A stretch of DNA of 64,000 bases from Sandaracinus amylolyticus (lineage in GTDB: Bacteria > Myxococcota_A > Polyangia > Polyangiales > Sandaracinaceae), in the NCBI RefSeq assembly GCF_000737325.1, contig NZ_CP011125.1, positions 5,022,001 to 5,086,000 of the forward strand, given 5' to 3'. The notes beneath the pieces were generated by a model. It ran no database searches, was not told the DNA's origin, and was given only the letters and a program-made list of their open reading frames with translations. Made by a program: the position numbers and the translations under genes. Below are positions 27,741-36,591 of the stretch, piece after piece (within the stretch, counting starts at the first letter, position 1; each line of letters opens with the position of its first letter).

Positions 27741-29335
27741 TGCGCCGCGCGCTCGTGCTCTTCATGGTGCTCGTCGGATGCGGGAGCACACCGCCACGGA
27801 CGAGCGCGCCGAGCGCGCGACCGCGCCTCGTCGTGGTCGCGGTCTACGATCAGCTCGGCAGCGACGTACTCGCCGCGCACCTGCCGCACCTCGATCCCGA
27901 CGGCGCGATCCGCAGCGCGATCGCCCGCGGCCGCTACGTGCAGCGCGCGCGTTATGCGTACAGCGCGACGCTCACCGCGCCGGGCCATGCGGCGATCCAC
28001 TCGGGCGCGTCGCCGCGCGACAGCGGGATCGGAAGCAATCGCGTGTTCGTGCTCGGACGTGGTCGCGTGAGCGCGATGGACGACGGAACGCACCGCGTGT
28101 GGGGCCGCGACGATGCGGGCGCGAGCCCGTTCCGGCTGCAGGCCGAGACCGTCGCCGACGTGATCCAGAGCGAACGTCCTGCGTCGCTCGTCGTGTCGCT
28201 CGCGCTGAAGGATCGCTCCGCGATCCTTCCCGGCGGGCAGCACCCCGATGTCTGCGTGTGGTTCGACGCCGAGGCCGGCGGGTTCACGAGCTCGACGTGG
28301 TACGCGCCTGCGATGCCCGAGTGGCTCGCGTCGTGGCGCGCGCGCGAGCCCTTCGAGGCGGCGATGGAGACGCCGTGGACGCCGCGCGATCCCGCTGCGC
28401 TCGAGGCGCGCTTCGGGCCCGACGTGCAGCCGGGCGAAGGCGCGTACGGGTTCGACGCGAGCTTCCCGCACGACGCGCGTGGGCTCGAGGACGCGGATGC
28501 GTTCCGCTCGTTGCCGTCGAGCACCGATCACATGCTCGCGCTCGGGCGCGAGATCGCCGCGCGCTTCGAGCTGGGCGAGGACGACGAGCCCGATCTCCTC
28601 GCGCTCTCGATCTCGACGACCGACTACGTCGGGCACGCGTTCGGCCCGTCATCGTGGGAGTACGCGGACGTGCTGCTGCGCGTCGATCGCGCGCTCGGGG
28701 ACTTCGTGCGGGAGCTCGAGGCGCGCGTCGGACCGATCGCGCTCGTGATCACGTCGGACCACGGCGCGGCGGAGCTCGTCGAGCGCACGCACGCGAGCGG
28801 GCACACCGACGCAGTGCGCTTCACGAGCGAGTCGTCGCTGCCTCGCCTCGAGGCGCACCTGCGCGAGACGCTCGGCGCGCCGCCGGAGGGCGCGACCGCG
28901 TGGGCCGAGGGCTGGGTGCAACCGTACGTGTACCTCGGCATGCGCGAGCCGCGCGTGATCGAGGCAGCGCTCGCGTGGCTGCGCGCGCAGCCGGGGATCG
29001 GCGCGGCGGTGGACGCGCGCGCGGTCGCGGCGGCGCCGGTGCCCGAGGGCGAGTCGCTCGACGCGCTGATCGCGCGCGCGATCCCGCGGGATCCGCCGGG
29101 CGACATCTACGTGATGCCCGCCGAGCGCTCGGTCGCGATGGAGGACATGCCCGAGGGCGTCGGCACGTCGCACGGCTCGGCGTGGCTCTACGATCGCGAC
29201 GTGCCGGTGATCGTCGTGGGACCGCAGTTCGCGCGCGAAGAGATCACCGACGTGATGCCGCAGTGCCGCGTCGCGGGGACCATCGCCGAGCTCGCCGGCG
29301 TGCGGGCGCCGCGCTTCGCGTGCGGCGCGCTCTGA
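27740..29335 (+). CDS. Alkaline-phosphatase-superfamily lipoprotein (PafA-like phosphodiesterase/phosphatase)
   Basis: 531 residues. A signal peptide with lipobox LVGC places it in the periplasm or outer membrane. Superfamily metal and catalytic motifs are VVVAVYDQLGSD, the Thr nucleophile region ATLTAPGHAAIHSG near residues 77-90, SISTTDYVGHAFGP, VITSDHGAAE and GVGTSHGS. These fit the type I phosphodiesterase/PafA group that cleaves phosphomonoesters with two metal ions and a Thr nucleophile. It is translationally coupled to the oxidase upstream. The stop is immediately followed by the stop of a convergent gene (29336). Confidence 0.85.
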   Translation: MRRALVLFMVLVGCGSTPPRTSAPSARPRLVVVAVYDQLGSDVLAAHLPHLDPDGAIRSAIARGRYVQRARYAYSATLTAPGHAAIHSGASPRDSGIGSNRVFVLGRGRVSAMDDGTHRVWGRDDAGASPFRLQAETVADVIQSERPASLVVSLALKDRSAILPGGQHPDVCVWFDAEAGGFTSSTWYAPAMPEWLASWRAREPFEAAMETPWTPRDPAALEARFGPDVQPGEGAYGFDASFPHDARGLEDADAFRSLPSSTDHMLALGREIAARFELGEDDEPDLLALSISTTDYVGHAFGPSSWEYADVLLRVDRALGDFVRELEARVGPIALVITSDHGAAELVERTHASGHTDAVRFTSESSLPRLEAHLRETLGAPPEGATAWAEGWVQPYVYLGMREPRVIEAALAWLRAQPGIGAAVDARAVAAAPVPEGESLDALIARAIPRDPPGDIYVMPAERSVAMEDMPEGVGTSHGSAWLYDRDVPVIVVGPQFAREEITDVMPQCRVAGTIAELAGVRAPRFACGAL

Positions 29336-30541
29336 TCACCCGAAGCACACGCCGTCGCCGCGATACGTCGGCTCGCGCGCTTCGATCACCCCGCCACGCA
29401 CCATCAGGTACTCGCGGAAGCGCTCGGCCATCTCGCCGGCCTTCGCGTGGCGGAAGATCACGGGATCGCCGACGCGCGGCCTGCGCTCCGCGCGATCGAC
29501 GCGCAGCGGCGACTGCACCTCGCCCGCGCCCTCGAGCCCGATCCACGCGAGCCCGCGCGGCGACCACGGCATCGGCAGCCGATCGAGCCCCGGCGTGCCC
29601 GACGCGACGTAACCGCCGTACGCGCACGTCACGTGATCACGATCGGGCACGCGCGCGACCTCGAGCGCGAAGAACTGCGCGGGCTCGAGATCGAGCCCCG
29701 CGTACCCGTCGAACAAGTGCGAGCAGAGGAACCCCGAGCCCACCGCGACCTCGGTGACGACGGGGTCCGCCGCGGTGATCTCGATGCTGCCCGTGCCGCC
29801 GCCGTCGACGAGCGCTGCGTCGGGGCACTCGACGCGCATGGCGCTCACCGCCGCGCCGCGCAGCGCGCGCACCGCGGGGATCGCGAGCGACTTCAGCGCG
29901 CGCGCCGCCGCGTTCTTCGCCGCACCCGCGCTCGCGCTCGCATCGGGCAGCCCCGCGACGTGCGCCTCGTACGCCATGAGCCCGACCATGCGCACGCCGG
30001 GGACCGACTTCGCCGCGCGCGCCAGCGCGCCCACGTCGTCCGCGCTGCGGAGCGGGCTGCGCCGGACGCCGAGGTGCGCGCGCCCTCCGAGCGGCCGGTA
30101 CGACACGTCGAGATCGAGCACCGCATCGAGCGTGATCGACGCACGACGGGCGGCGGCACCCAGCGCCTCGAGGTGATCGCTCGAGTCGACGATGCAGCGA
30201 ATGTTGGCACCGAGTGCCACTTTCTGCGCGACCGCGTCGAGCGATGCGTGCTGCACCGTCGGGTACGCGATCAGCAGATCGTCGAAGCCCTGCGACGCGA
30301 GCCACGCTGCTTCGTCCGCCGAGTAGCAGAGGAGCCCGCGGAACGCGTCCCCGCCGCGCTCGAGCACGCGCCGCAGCACACCGCGGTGCCGCACCGACTT
30401 CGACGCGACGCGCACGGTGCGGCCGGTCCCCGCGATGCGCGCGCGCACCCGATCGACGTTGCGCTCCAGCGCGTCGAGGTCGACGAGCGCGCACGGGAGG
30501 CGCTCGGACGCGAGCGCGCGGCGGAAATCATCCCAGTCCAT
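29336..30541 (-). CDS. PLP-dependent alanine-racemase-fold enzyme (D-threonine aldolase/D-serine dehydratase-like)
   Basis: 401 residues. The N-terminal TIM barrel begins LPCALVDLDALERN, and the PLP Lys is Lys48 in VRVASKSVRH. Later parts (VGLMAYEAHVAG, VDGGGTGSIE, GSGFLCSHLFDGYAG) match the D-threonine aldolase/DSD1-like branch, whose members act on D-amino acids. The C-terminal strand domain carries the DPVIFRHAKAGE segment that includes the expected metal-binding His. The ATG at 30541 is set by the barrel start. It is divergent from the first antiporter with 69 bp between starts. Confidence 0.85.
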   Translation of the reverse strand: MDWDDFRRALASERLPCALVDLDALERNVDRVRARIAGTGRTVRVASKSVRHRGVLRRVLERGGDAFRGLLCYSADEAAWLASQGFDDLLIAYPTVQHASLDAVAQKVALGANIRCIVDSSDHLEALGAAARRASITLDAVLDLDVSYRPLGGRAHLGVRRSPLRSADDVGALARAAKSVPGVRMVGLMAYEAHVAGLPDASASAGAAKNAAARALKSLAIPAVRALRGAAVSAMRVECPDAALVDGGGTGSIEITAADPVVTEVAVGSGFLCSHLFDGYAGLDLEPAQFFALEVARVPDRDHVTCAYGGYVASGTPGLDRLPMPWSPRGLAWIGLEGAGEVQSPLRVDRAERRPRVGDPVIFRHAKAGEMAERFREYLMVRGGVIEAREPTYRGDGVCFG

Positions 30542-30610
30542 CTGCGCATCGTACCCGCGGCGAAGCGCAAGGAACGAGCACGCGAGCACGTCGTGCCTAG
30601 ATCCCGGTCC

Positions 30611-32617
30611 GTGCACGAGCTCCCGCTCCTGACCACGACCGGCGTCGCGCTGCTCACCGCGCTGTTCGGGGGCCTCGTCGCGCGCCGCATCGGGCTGCCG
30701 CCGATCGTCGGGTACATGCTCGCGGGCATCGCGATCGCGCCGCGCACGCCGGGCTTCGTGGGCGACACGGAGACGATGGCGCAGCTCGCGGAGCTCGGCG
30801 TCGTGCTGCTGATGTTCGGGGTCGGCGCGCACTTCTCGTTCCGCGATCTCTGGCGCGTGCGCAGCGTCGCGGTGCCGGGCGCGATCGTGCAGATGCTCGC
30901 GTCGACCGCGCTCGCCTACGGCATCGTGCGCGCGTGGGGTTGGAGCCCCGGGTCGAGCATCCTGCTCGGGATCGCAGTCTCGATCGCGAGCACGGTGGTG
31001 CTGCTGCGCGCGCTGATGGAGCGGGGGCTGCTCGACACGGCGCACGGGCGCGTCGCGGTCGGATGGCTGGTGTTCGAGGATCTCGCGACCGTCGTGATCC
31101 TCGTGATGCTGCCCGCGATCTTCGGGCACCGCGACGTCGGCCTGGAGGACCTCGCATGGGCCGTCGGGAGGGCGATCGCGTTCGTCGTGCTGATGGTCAC
31201 GATCGGTGGGCGGCTCGTGTCCGCGGTGCTGCGCGCGGTCGCGCGCACGCGCTCGCACGAGCTCTTCGTGCTCGCGGCGCTCACGCTCGCGCTCGGTACC
31301 GCGCTCGCGTCGGCGCACTTCTTCGGGGTCTCGCTCGCGCTCGGCGCGTTCGTCGCGGGCGTGATCGTCGGCGAGTCGCGCTTCGGTCATCAGGTGAGCG
31401 CCGATCTCGTGCCCTTCCGAGATGCGTTCGCGGTGCTCTTCTTCGTGTCGATCGGGATGCTGGTCGAGCCCGCGTACCTCGCGGCGCACGCGCTCGAGGT
31501 CGTCGCGCTCACCGCGATCGTGGTCCTCGGCAAGCTCGCGATCGCCGGCGCGATCGTGCTCGCGCTCGGCGGCCCGCTGCGCACCGCGCTCGTGGTCGGC
31601 GCGGGGCTCGCGCAGATCGGTGAATTCTCGTTCATCGTCGGCCAGGCGGGCGTGCGGCTGGGCATCCTCGAGGGCGAGCAGTACTCGCTGATCCTCGCGG
31701 TCGCGATCGTGTCGATCACCCTGAACCCGTTGGTGTTCCGCGTCGTCGAGAAGCTCGAGGGCGCGCTCGCGGGCACGCGCCTCGCTCGCGCGCGGCCGCG
31801 CGCACCGCGCGACGTGCCCCCGGAGACCACCACGCTCGACGGGCACGTGGTGATCGTCGGCTACGGGCGCGTCGGCGCGCACGTGGTGGACGTGCTCGAC
31901 ACGCTGCGGATCCCGATGCTCGTCGTCGAGAACGACACCGAGCGCTTCGACGCGATCACGAAGCGCGGCTGCGCGGTGACGCTCTTCGGCGACGCGTCGA
32001 GCCCCGAGCTGCTCGAGCGCTGCGGGCTCGAGCATGCGCGCGCCGTCGTCGTCGCGCTCTCGAACGACGCGACGACCGAGCTCGTGGTGACACGCGCGAG
32101 AGAGGCCGCGTCGTCGCTGAACATCCTCGCGCGCGCGTCGTCTCGCGAGCACGCGGAGAGCGTCGTCGCGCTCGGCGCGTCCGAGAGCGTCGACCCTCAG
32201 CTCGAAGGCGGGCTCGAGCTCGTGCGCCGCTTGCTCGTGTCGCTGCACGTGCCGCTCGAGGTCGCGCAGCGGCAGGCCGATGCGCTGCGCATCCGCGAGC
32301 AGCGTCACAGCAGCGAGCGCGCGCGCGTGCTCGAGCAGCTCCTCCGCGGCGCGCCGGGCCTCGAGGTCGCGTGGGTGCGCGTGCAGCCCGAGAGCGAGGT
32401 CGTCGGTCGCAGCCTCGCCGAGACGCAGCTGCGCACGCGCACCGGAGTCTCCGCGGTCGCGATCGCGCGCGACGAAGACGTCCTGCCGAACCCCAGCCCC
32501 ACGACGCGCCTGCGCGCCGATGACAGCATCGCGGTCATCGGCGCGCGCGAGCAGATCGACGCCGCGATCCGCTGGTTGACCGAGCTGCGCCCGCCCGTCG
32601 GCACGAGCGAGACCTGA
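30611..32617 (+). CDS. CPA2 monovalent cation:proton antiporter with RCK domains (YbaL-like)
   Basis: 668 residues. About twelve transmembrane segments cover residues 1-390, beginning GLVARRIGLPPIVGYMLAG with the family's Gln/Glu-rich loops (FEDLATVVI, GAGLAQIGEFSFIVG). A TrkA-N/RCK-N domain (VVIVGYGRVGAHVVD, FGDASSPELLERCG) begins near residue 410, and a TrkA-C domain lies near the C terminus (PESEVVGRSLAETQL). It exchanges K+ or Na+ for protons under nucleotide control. GTG 30611 follows a weak -10-like CTAGAT and was chosen because the first membrane helix begins within 10 residues. A second antiporter of the KefB/KefC kind follows after 48 bp. Confidence 0.9.
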   Translation: MHELPLLTTTGVALLTALFGGLVARRIGLPPIVGYMLAGIAIAPRTPGFVGDTETMAQLAELGVVLLMFGVGAHFSFRDLWRVRSVAVPGAIVQMLASTALAYGIVRAWGWSPGSSILLGIAVSIASTVVLLRALMERGLLDTAHGRVAVGWLVFEDLATVVILVMLPAIFGHRDVGLEDLAWAVGRAIAFVVLMVTIGGRLVSAVLRAVARTRSHELFVLAALTLALGTALASAHFFGVSLALGAFVAGVIVGESRFGHQVSADLVPFRDAFAVLFFVSIGMLVEPAYLAAHALEVVALTAIVVLGKLAIAGAIVLALGGPLRTALVVGAGLAQIGEFSFIVGQAGVRLGILEGEQYSLILAVAIVSITLNPLVFRVVEKLEGALAGTRLARARPRAPRDVPPETTTLDGHVVIVGYGRVGAHVVDVLDTLRIPMLVVENDTERFDAITKRGCAVTLFGDASSPELLERCGLEHARAVVVALSNDATTELVVTRAREAASSLNILARASSREHAESVVALGASESVDPQLEGGLELVRRLLVSLHVPLEVAQRQADALRIREQRHSSERARVLEQLLRGAPGLEVAWVRVQPESEVVGRSLAETQLRTRTGVSAVAIARDEDVLPNPSPTTRLRADDSIAVIGAREQIDAAIRWLTELRPPVGTSET

Positions 32618-32665
32618 CCGAGCACTGGACGTCGCAGGGCGCGTCCCCATGCCTGCGGTCCCACC

Positions 32666-34444
32666 ATGCTCGCGCTCACGGCGGTGTTCCTCGCGGCGGC
32701 GGTCGTCGCCGTGCCCGTGTTCAAACGGCTCGGGCTCGGATCCGTGCTCGGATATCTCGTGGGCGGCGCGATCATCGGGCCGTCCGGGCTCGGGCTCGTC
32801 GAGGACGTGCAGTCGACGCTGCACTTCGCCGAGTTCGGCGTGGTGCTGCTGCTCTTCATCATCGGGCTCGAGCTCCAGCCCGCGCGCCTCTGGCGCATGC
32901 GCGGCGCGGTGTTCGGGCTCGGCGGCGCGCAGGTCCTCGCGACCGCCGCGATCGTGGGCGGCATCGCGATCGCGCTCGGTCTCGACTGGCGCGCCGCGCT
33001 CGTCGCGGGCTTCGCGCTCGCGATGTCGTCGACCGCGTTCGCGACGCAGATGCTCGGCGAGAAGCACGAGCTGTCGACGCCGCACGGGCGCGCGGCGTTC
33101 GGCGTCCTGCTCTTCCAGGACGTCGCGGCGATCCCGCTGCTCGCGATCGTGCCGATGCTCGGCGCGGCGCCCACCGACAGCGGCTCGCCGTGGATGCGGT
33201 TCGGCCTCGCCGCGGGCGTGATCGTCGCGCTCGTGATCGGCGGGCGCATGCTGCTGCGCCCGATGTTCCGGCTGATCGCGCAAGCGCGCAGCCACGAGCT
33301 CTCGGTCGCGTCGGCGCTGCTCGTCGTGGTCGCGACCGCGATCCTGATGGAGCACGTGGGCCTCTCGATGGCGCTCGGCGCGTTCATCGCGGGCGTGCTC
33401 CTCGCCGACTCCGAGTACCGCCACGAGCTCGAGGCGAACATCGAGCCCTTCAAGGGCCTCTTGCTCGGCCTCTTCTTCATGGCGGTCGGCATGTCAGCGA
33501 ACCTCGGCGTGCTCCTCGCGCACCCGCTGCTGATCGTCGGGCTCGCGCTCGCGCTGGTCGCCGCGAAGTTCGCGGTGCTCGTGATCCTCGCGCGCCTGAC
33601 CGGTCACTCGACGGAGTCGAGCGCGAGCCTCGGCGTCGCGATCTCGCAGGGCGGCGAGTTCGCGTTCGTGATCTTCGGCGTCGCGACCCAGTCGAGCGTG
33701 CTGCGCGGCGACGTCGTCGAGATCCTCGTCGTCGTCGTGACCATCTCGATGGCGGTCACGCCGCTGCTCTTCCTCGCGCGCGACCGCGTGCAGCAGCGCC
33801 TCGAGCGCGCGAGCGAGCAGCGCGCGTTCGACGAGATCGACGGCGACGAGAGCCAGGTGATCATCGCGGGGTTCGGTCGGTTCGGGCAGATCGTGGGACG
33901 CGTGCTGCGCCTGCGGCGCATCCCGTTCACCGCGCTCGACGTGAGCCCCGAGCACGTCGACTTCCTCCGCCGCTTCGGCAACAAGATCCACTACGGCGAC
34001 GCGTCACGCCTCGATCTCCTGCGCGCGGCGAAGGCGGAGAGCGCGAAGGTGCTCGTGCTCGCGATCGACGACGTCGAGGCCTCGATGCGCACGCTCCACC
34101 TCGTGAAGGAGCACTTCCCGCACCTCAAGGTCGTCGCGCGCGCGCGCAACCGGCAGCACGCGTACGCGCTGCTCGGCGTAGGTGTCGACACCGTGATCCG
34201 CGAGACCTTCGCGGGCAGCGTCGAGGCCGCGCAGCGCACGCTCGAGGAGCTCGGCCTCGCGCACTCCGACGCGAAGCGCGCGGTGCGCCGCTTCGCCGAG
34301 TACGACGAGCGCATGGTGCGCGAGATGTTCGTGCACCGCGAGGACGAGAAGAAGCTGATCGAGAGCGCGAAGCTCTACGGCAAGGAGCTCGAGCGCATCT
34401 TCGACGACGACGCGCGCTCGAGCCCCGTGCGCGAGGCGAGCTGA
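32666..34444 (+). CDS. KefB/KefC-type K+ efflux antiporter with RCK-N domain
   Basis: 592 residues. The membrane part covers about residues 1-375 (FKRLGLGSVLGYLVGGAIIGP, GLELQPARLWRMRG, LLFQDVAAIPLL, AISQGGEFAFVIFG). One RCK-N domain begins near residue 393 (VIIAGFGRFGQIVGRVL, HYGDASRLDLLRAA). The C-terminal helical tail after the RCK domain is as in Kef proteins, where glutathione adducts gate K+ efflux; whether that applies here is unknown. It has no TrkA-C domain, unlike the antiporter just upstream, so the two are not simple duplicates. The stop faces PhoU across a 101-bp gap that holds a structured repeat. Confidence 0.9.
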   Translation: MLALTAVFLAAAVVAVPVFKRLGLGSVLGYLVGGAIIGPSGLGLVEDVQSTLHFAEFGVVLLLFIIGLELQPARLWRMRGAVFGLGGAQVLATAAIVGGIAIALGLDWRAALVAGFALAMSSTAFATQMLGEKHELSTPHGRAAFGVLLFQDVAAIPLLAIVPMLGAAPTDSGSPWMRFGLAAGVIVALVIGGRMLLRPMFRLIAQARSHELSVASALLVVVATAILMEHVGLSMALGAFIAGVLLADSEYRHELEANIEPFKGLLLGLFFMAVGMSANLGVLLAHPLLIVGLALALVAAKFAVLVILARLTGHSTESSASLGVAISQGGEFAFVIFGVATQSSVLRGDVVEILVVVVTISMAVTPLLFLARDRVQQRLERASEQRAFDEIDGDESQVIIAGFGRFGQIVGRVLRLRRIPFTALDVSPEHVDFLRRFGNKIHYGDASRLDLLRAAKAESAKVLVLAIDDVEASMRTLHLVKEHFPHLKVVARARNRQHAYALLGVGVDTVIRETFAGSVEAAQRTLEELGLAHSDAKRAVRRFAEYDERMVREMFVHREDEKKLIESAKLYGKELERIFDDDARSSPVREAS

Positions 34445-34458
34445 GCTAGGGTCCGAAC

Positions 34459-34539
34459 ATCGGCTCGCCCGGTCAGCGCCCCCCGTCCACGTGCTCCGCA
34501 CGCTCCCGTGCGGGCCCTGCGCCGACGAGCACTCCAGCC
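34459..34539 (-). repeat. Structured 81-nt intergenic repeat, copy A (after phoU)
   Basis: On the minus strand this begins 6 nt after the phoU stop. It matches copy B (54466-54546) at 72 of 81 aligned positions without gaps. The core hairpin is CCGCAC-GGGAGC-GTGCGG. An outer stem pairs CTCGTC with GGGCGAG plus further bases with small bulges. The end reads GCCGATGTTCGGACC, and the similarity to copy B continues some 15 nt past the element. It lies between two convergent genes, so a terminator role is reasonable. It may equally be a REP-like or mobile element. Confidence 0.75.
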
Positions 34540-34545
34540 ACGAGA

Positions 34546-35232
34546 TCAGGACGACGACGATCGCGACACGAAGTGCCGCACGTCGTCGCCGGAGACCATG
34601 TAGATCACCATCTCCGCGATGTTCGTCGCGTGGTCCGCGATGCGCTCGAGGTACTTCGCGCAGCTCGCGATGCGCATCCCGTCCTCGACGCGCTCCGGCT
34701 GGCTCCGGATGAACTGCATGCTCATCCGCAGGAGCTCGCCGTAGAGCGCGTCGACCGCGTCGTCCTCGCGCAGGACGCGACGCGCCATGTTCGCGTCCTC
34801 CTCGACGAACGAGTCGAGCGCCATGCGCACCATCCGCGACGCCGCGTCCGCCATCTCCGCGAGCTTCGGCTGCAGGTTCGCGATCGGCGGGTGCGCGGCG
34901 AGCTCGACCGTGCGCTCGGCGACGTTCACCGCTTCGTCGCCGATGCGCTCGAGGTCGGTCACGACCTTCAGCGCGGTGACGAGGAAGCGCAGGTCGCGCC
35001 CGACGGGCTGACGGAGCGCGAGGATGCGCACCGTCATCTGGTCGATCGCCATCTCCTCGATGTTGAGGGTGCGATCGCTCTCCTCGACCTCGTGGGCGAG
35101 CGCGCTGTCGAGGTTCTCGAACGCGCGGCTCGCCATGTGGATCAGGCTCTCGCAGCGCGCTCCCATCGCGAGCAGTCGCGCCTTGAGATCGCGTAGCTCC
35201 TGCTCGTACGCGCGGCTGGTGTGAGTGCCCAT
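34546..35232 (-). CDS. phoU: PhoU-family phosphate regulator
   Basis: 228 residues forming two three-helix bundles. Both metal-binding repeats are visible: VVTDLERIGDEAVNVAE near residue 88 and AKYLERIADHATNIAEM near residue 192. The family dampens the Pho regulon through the Pst transporter and the PhoR kinase, and may bind iron or manganese. No pst, phoR or phoB gene is adjacent. Its mRNA would end with the structured repeat that starts 6 nt after the stop. The neighbouring antiporters on the opposite strand are not an obvious functional partner. Confidence 0.92.
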   Translation of the reverse strand: MGTHTSRAYEQELRDLKARLLAMGARCESLIHMASRAFENLDSALAHEVEESDRTLNIEEMAIDQMTVRILALRQPVGRDLRFLVTALKVVTDLERIGDEAVNVAERTVELAAHPPIANLQPKLAEMADAASRMVRMALDSFVEEDANMARRVLREDDAVDALYGELLRMSMQFIRSQPERVEDGMRIASCAKYLERIADHATNIAEMVIYMVSGDDVRHFVSRSSSS

Positions 35233-35321
35233 GCTGGTCTCGCCGAGACCTCAGAGCTTACTCGACCGGGGCGCGGCCGCTCGTTCCGAGTCGCACGATC
35301 GCGAAGAGAACCTGTGACGAG

Positions 35322-35585
35322 TCAGTCCGCAGCGTCCTCGTCCGCGGCTGCGTCCATGCCCTCCGCGGCGCCGGAATCCTCCGGATTTCCCGCGTCTTCC
35401 GTGGTCTGACCGCCGTCGGGCGTGCCCGCGTCGGTCGTGCTCGCGTCCTGGCGCGGCGGCCCGGCATCGCACTCCGGGTGCGGATCCGCGCGATCGCAGA
35501 GATCGTACTCGTTCCGGAGACACCCCGCGCTCGAGCCCGCGATCGCGAGCGCCAGCAAGGCCACGAGCCCTCCGCGCGCACGCAT
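35322..35585 (-). CDS. Small Asp/Ala-rich lipoprotein
   Basis: 87 residues. The signal peptide ends in lipobox SSAGC (Cys22). One short Cys pair follows (YDLCDRADPHPECD), then an acidic low-complexity tail of Asp, Ala, Gly, Thr and Glu with no predicted fold. Its ATG overlaps the TGA of the upstream gene by one base (TGATG), so it is co-translated with it. Such tails resemble the linkers that follow the lipobox in other lipoproteins of this window, so it could be a surface spacer. No function is known. Confidence 0.65.
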   Translation of the reverse strand: MRARGGLVALLALAIAGSSAGCLRNEYDLCDRADPHPECDAGPPRQDASTTDAGTPDGGQTTEDAGNPEDSGAAEGMDAAADEDAAD

Positions 35586-36481
35586 CAGAACTGCCCTCGC
35601 AAGCCGACGTTTCCGGGCCCGAGCACGACGTCGATGCGCGCCGTGTCCGTGACGAACGCGCCGGTCACGAACCACACGACGCCGCCTCCGAGCGCGAGGA
35701 TGCCCGCGACCGTGAGCGTCACGCCGACGGGCACGTTGGGGTCCTCGCCGCGCAGGCACGTGCCCGAAGGCGCGCGGTTCTCGCAGGTGCCATCGAGCAG
35801 CGCGTACACGCCGAGCCCGATGCCTGCCGCGCCGAACGCGGCGAGCATCGTCGGCCCGATGAAGTCGAACCCGGGCGTCGTATCGCCCTGCACGTCGCCG
35901 CCGGCGCGCCCGGCCGCGACGTCGACGTCGGTGGTCGCCGTCGGGCTCGTGCTCGTCTCCGGCTCGGCGCGCGACGCGCCGTCGATGCCCGCGCCCTCGA
36001 TCAGCACCGCGCGCGTCTGCTGCTGCCGCACGTCGCGCGTCGCCTCGGTCGCTGCCGCTGCGAGCCCCGGCTCGCCGATCGATCGCGTCGCCGAGTAGCT
36101 GCGCGATCCCGCGAGCGCCGAGACGACGACCGAGTCCGCGACCTGCGCGTCGCCCTCGGCGCGCATCCACACCGCGACGCCGACGATCGTGCGCGCCTCG
36201 AGCTCGAACGCGAGCGCGCGCGCGTCCGCGAGCGACGTCATCGCGCGCAGCCGCGCGGGCGGGACGCGCAGCGCGATCTCCGCCTCGGGCACCACCACGA
36301 CGCCGTCGCCGCTCAGCGCGGCGATCACGGCGTCGCGCGCCTCGCGCGCCGTCGCATCGGGCGCGTCACCGCCGATCGAGAGCACGATCGCGTCGGCCGC
36401 GGACGCCCGCGCTGGCAGCGCGGCCGCGCACGCGATCACGACCGCCGCGAGAACCGATCGACGCGCACCGCTCCCAGGCAC
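35585..36481 (-). CDS. Exported protein with C-terminal hydrophobic segments, unknown function
   Basis: 298 residues. A cleavable signal peptide (VLAAVVIACAAALPARASA) is followed by an alpha/beta N-terminal domain with DAVIAALSGDGVVVVPEAE and RTIVGVAVWMRAEGD, typical of myxobacterial exported proteins that compute over a two-strand/helix unit. After a Thr/Asp/Gly-rich linker two hydrophobic helices occur (TMLAAFGAAGIGLGVYALL and VGVTLTVAGILALGGGVV), suggesting a C-terminal membrane hairpin. It is coupled to the small lipoprotein downstream. It is divergent from the acyl-CoA dehydrogenase with 110 bp between starts. Confidence 0.6.
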   Translation of the reverse strand: MPGSGARRSVLAAVVIACAAALPARASAADAIVLSIGGDAPDATAREARDAVIAALSGDGVVVVPEAEIALRVPPARLRAMTSLADARALAFELEARTIVGVAVWMRAEGDAQVADSVVVSALAGSRSYSATRSIGEPGLAAAATEATRDVRQQQTRAVLIEGAGIDGASRAEPETSTSPTATTDVDVAAGRAGGDVQGDTTPGFDFIGPTMLAAFGAAGIGLGVYALLDGTCENRAPSGTCLRGEDPNVPVGVTLTVAGILALGGGVVWFVTGAFVTDTARIDVVLGPGNVGLRGQF

Positions 36482-36591
36482 GGGCGCGAAGGTCGCACGC
36501 GCACGGAGTCACGTCCACTGGCCCGATACGCTTGAGGTTCCGCACGAGCGGCGGGTGGCCTGCGACAGGTCGGTCACGGTATCTAGCCCCC

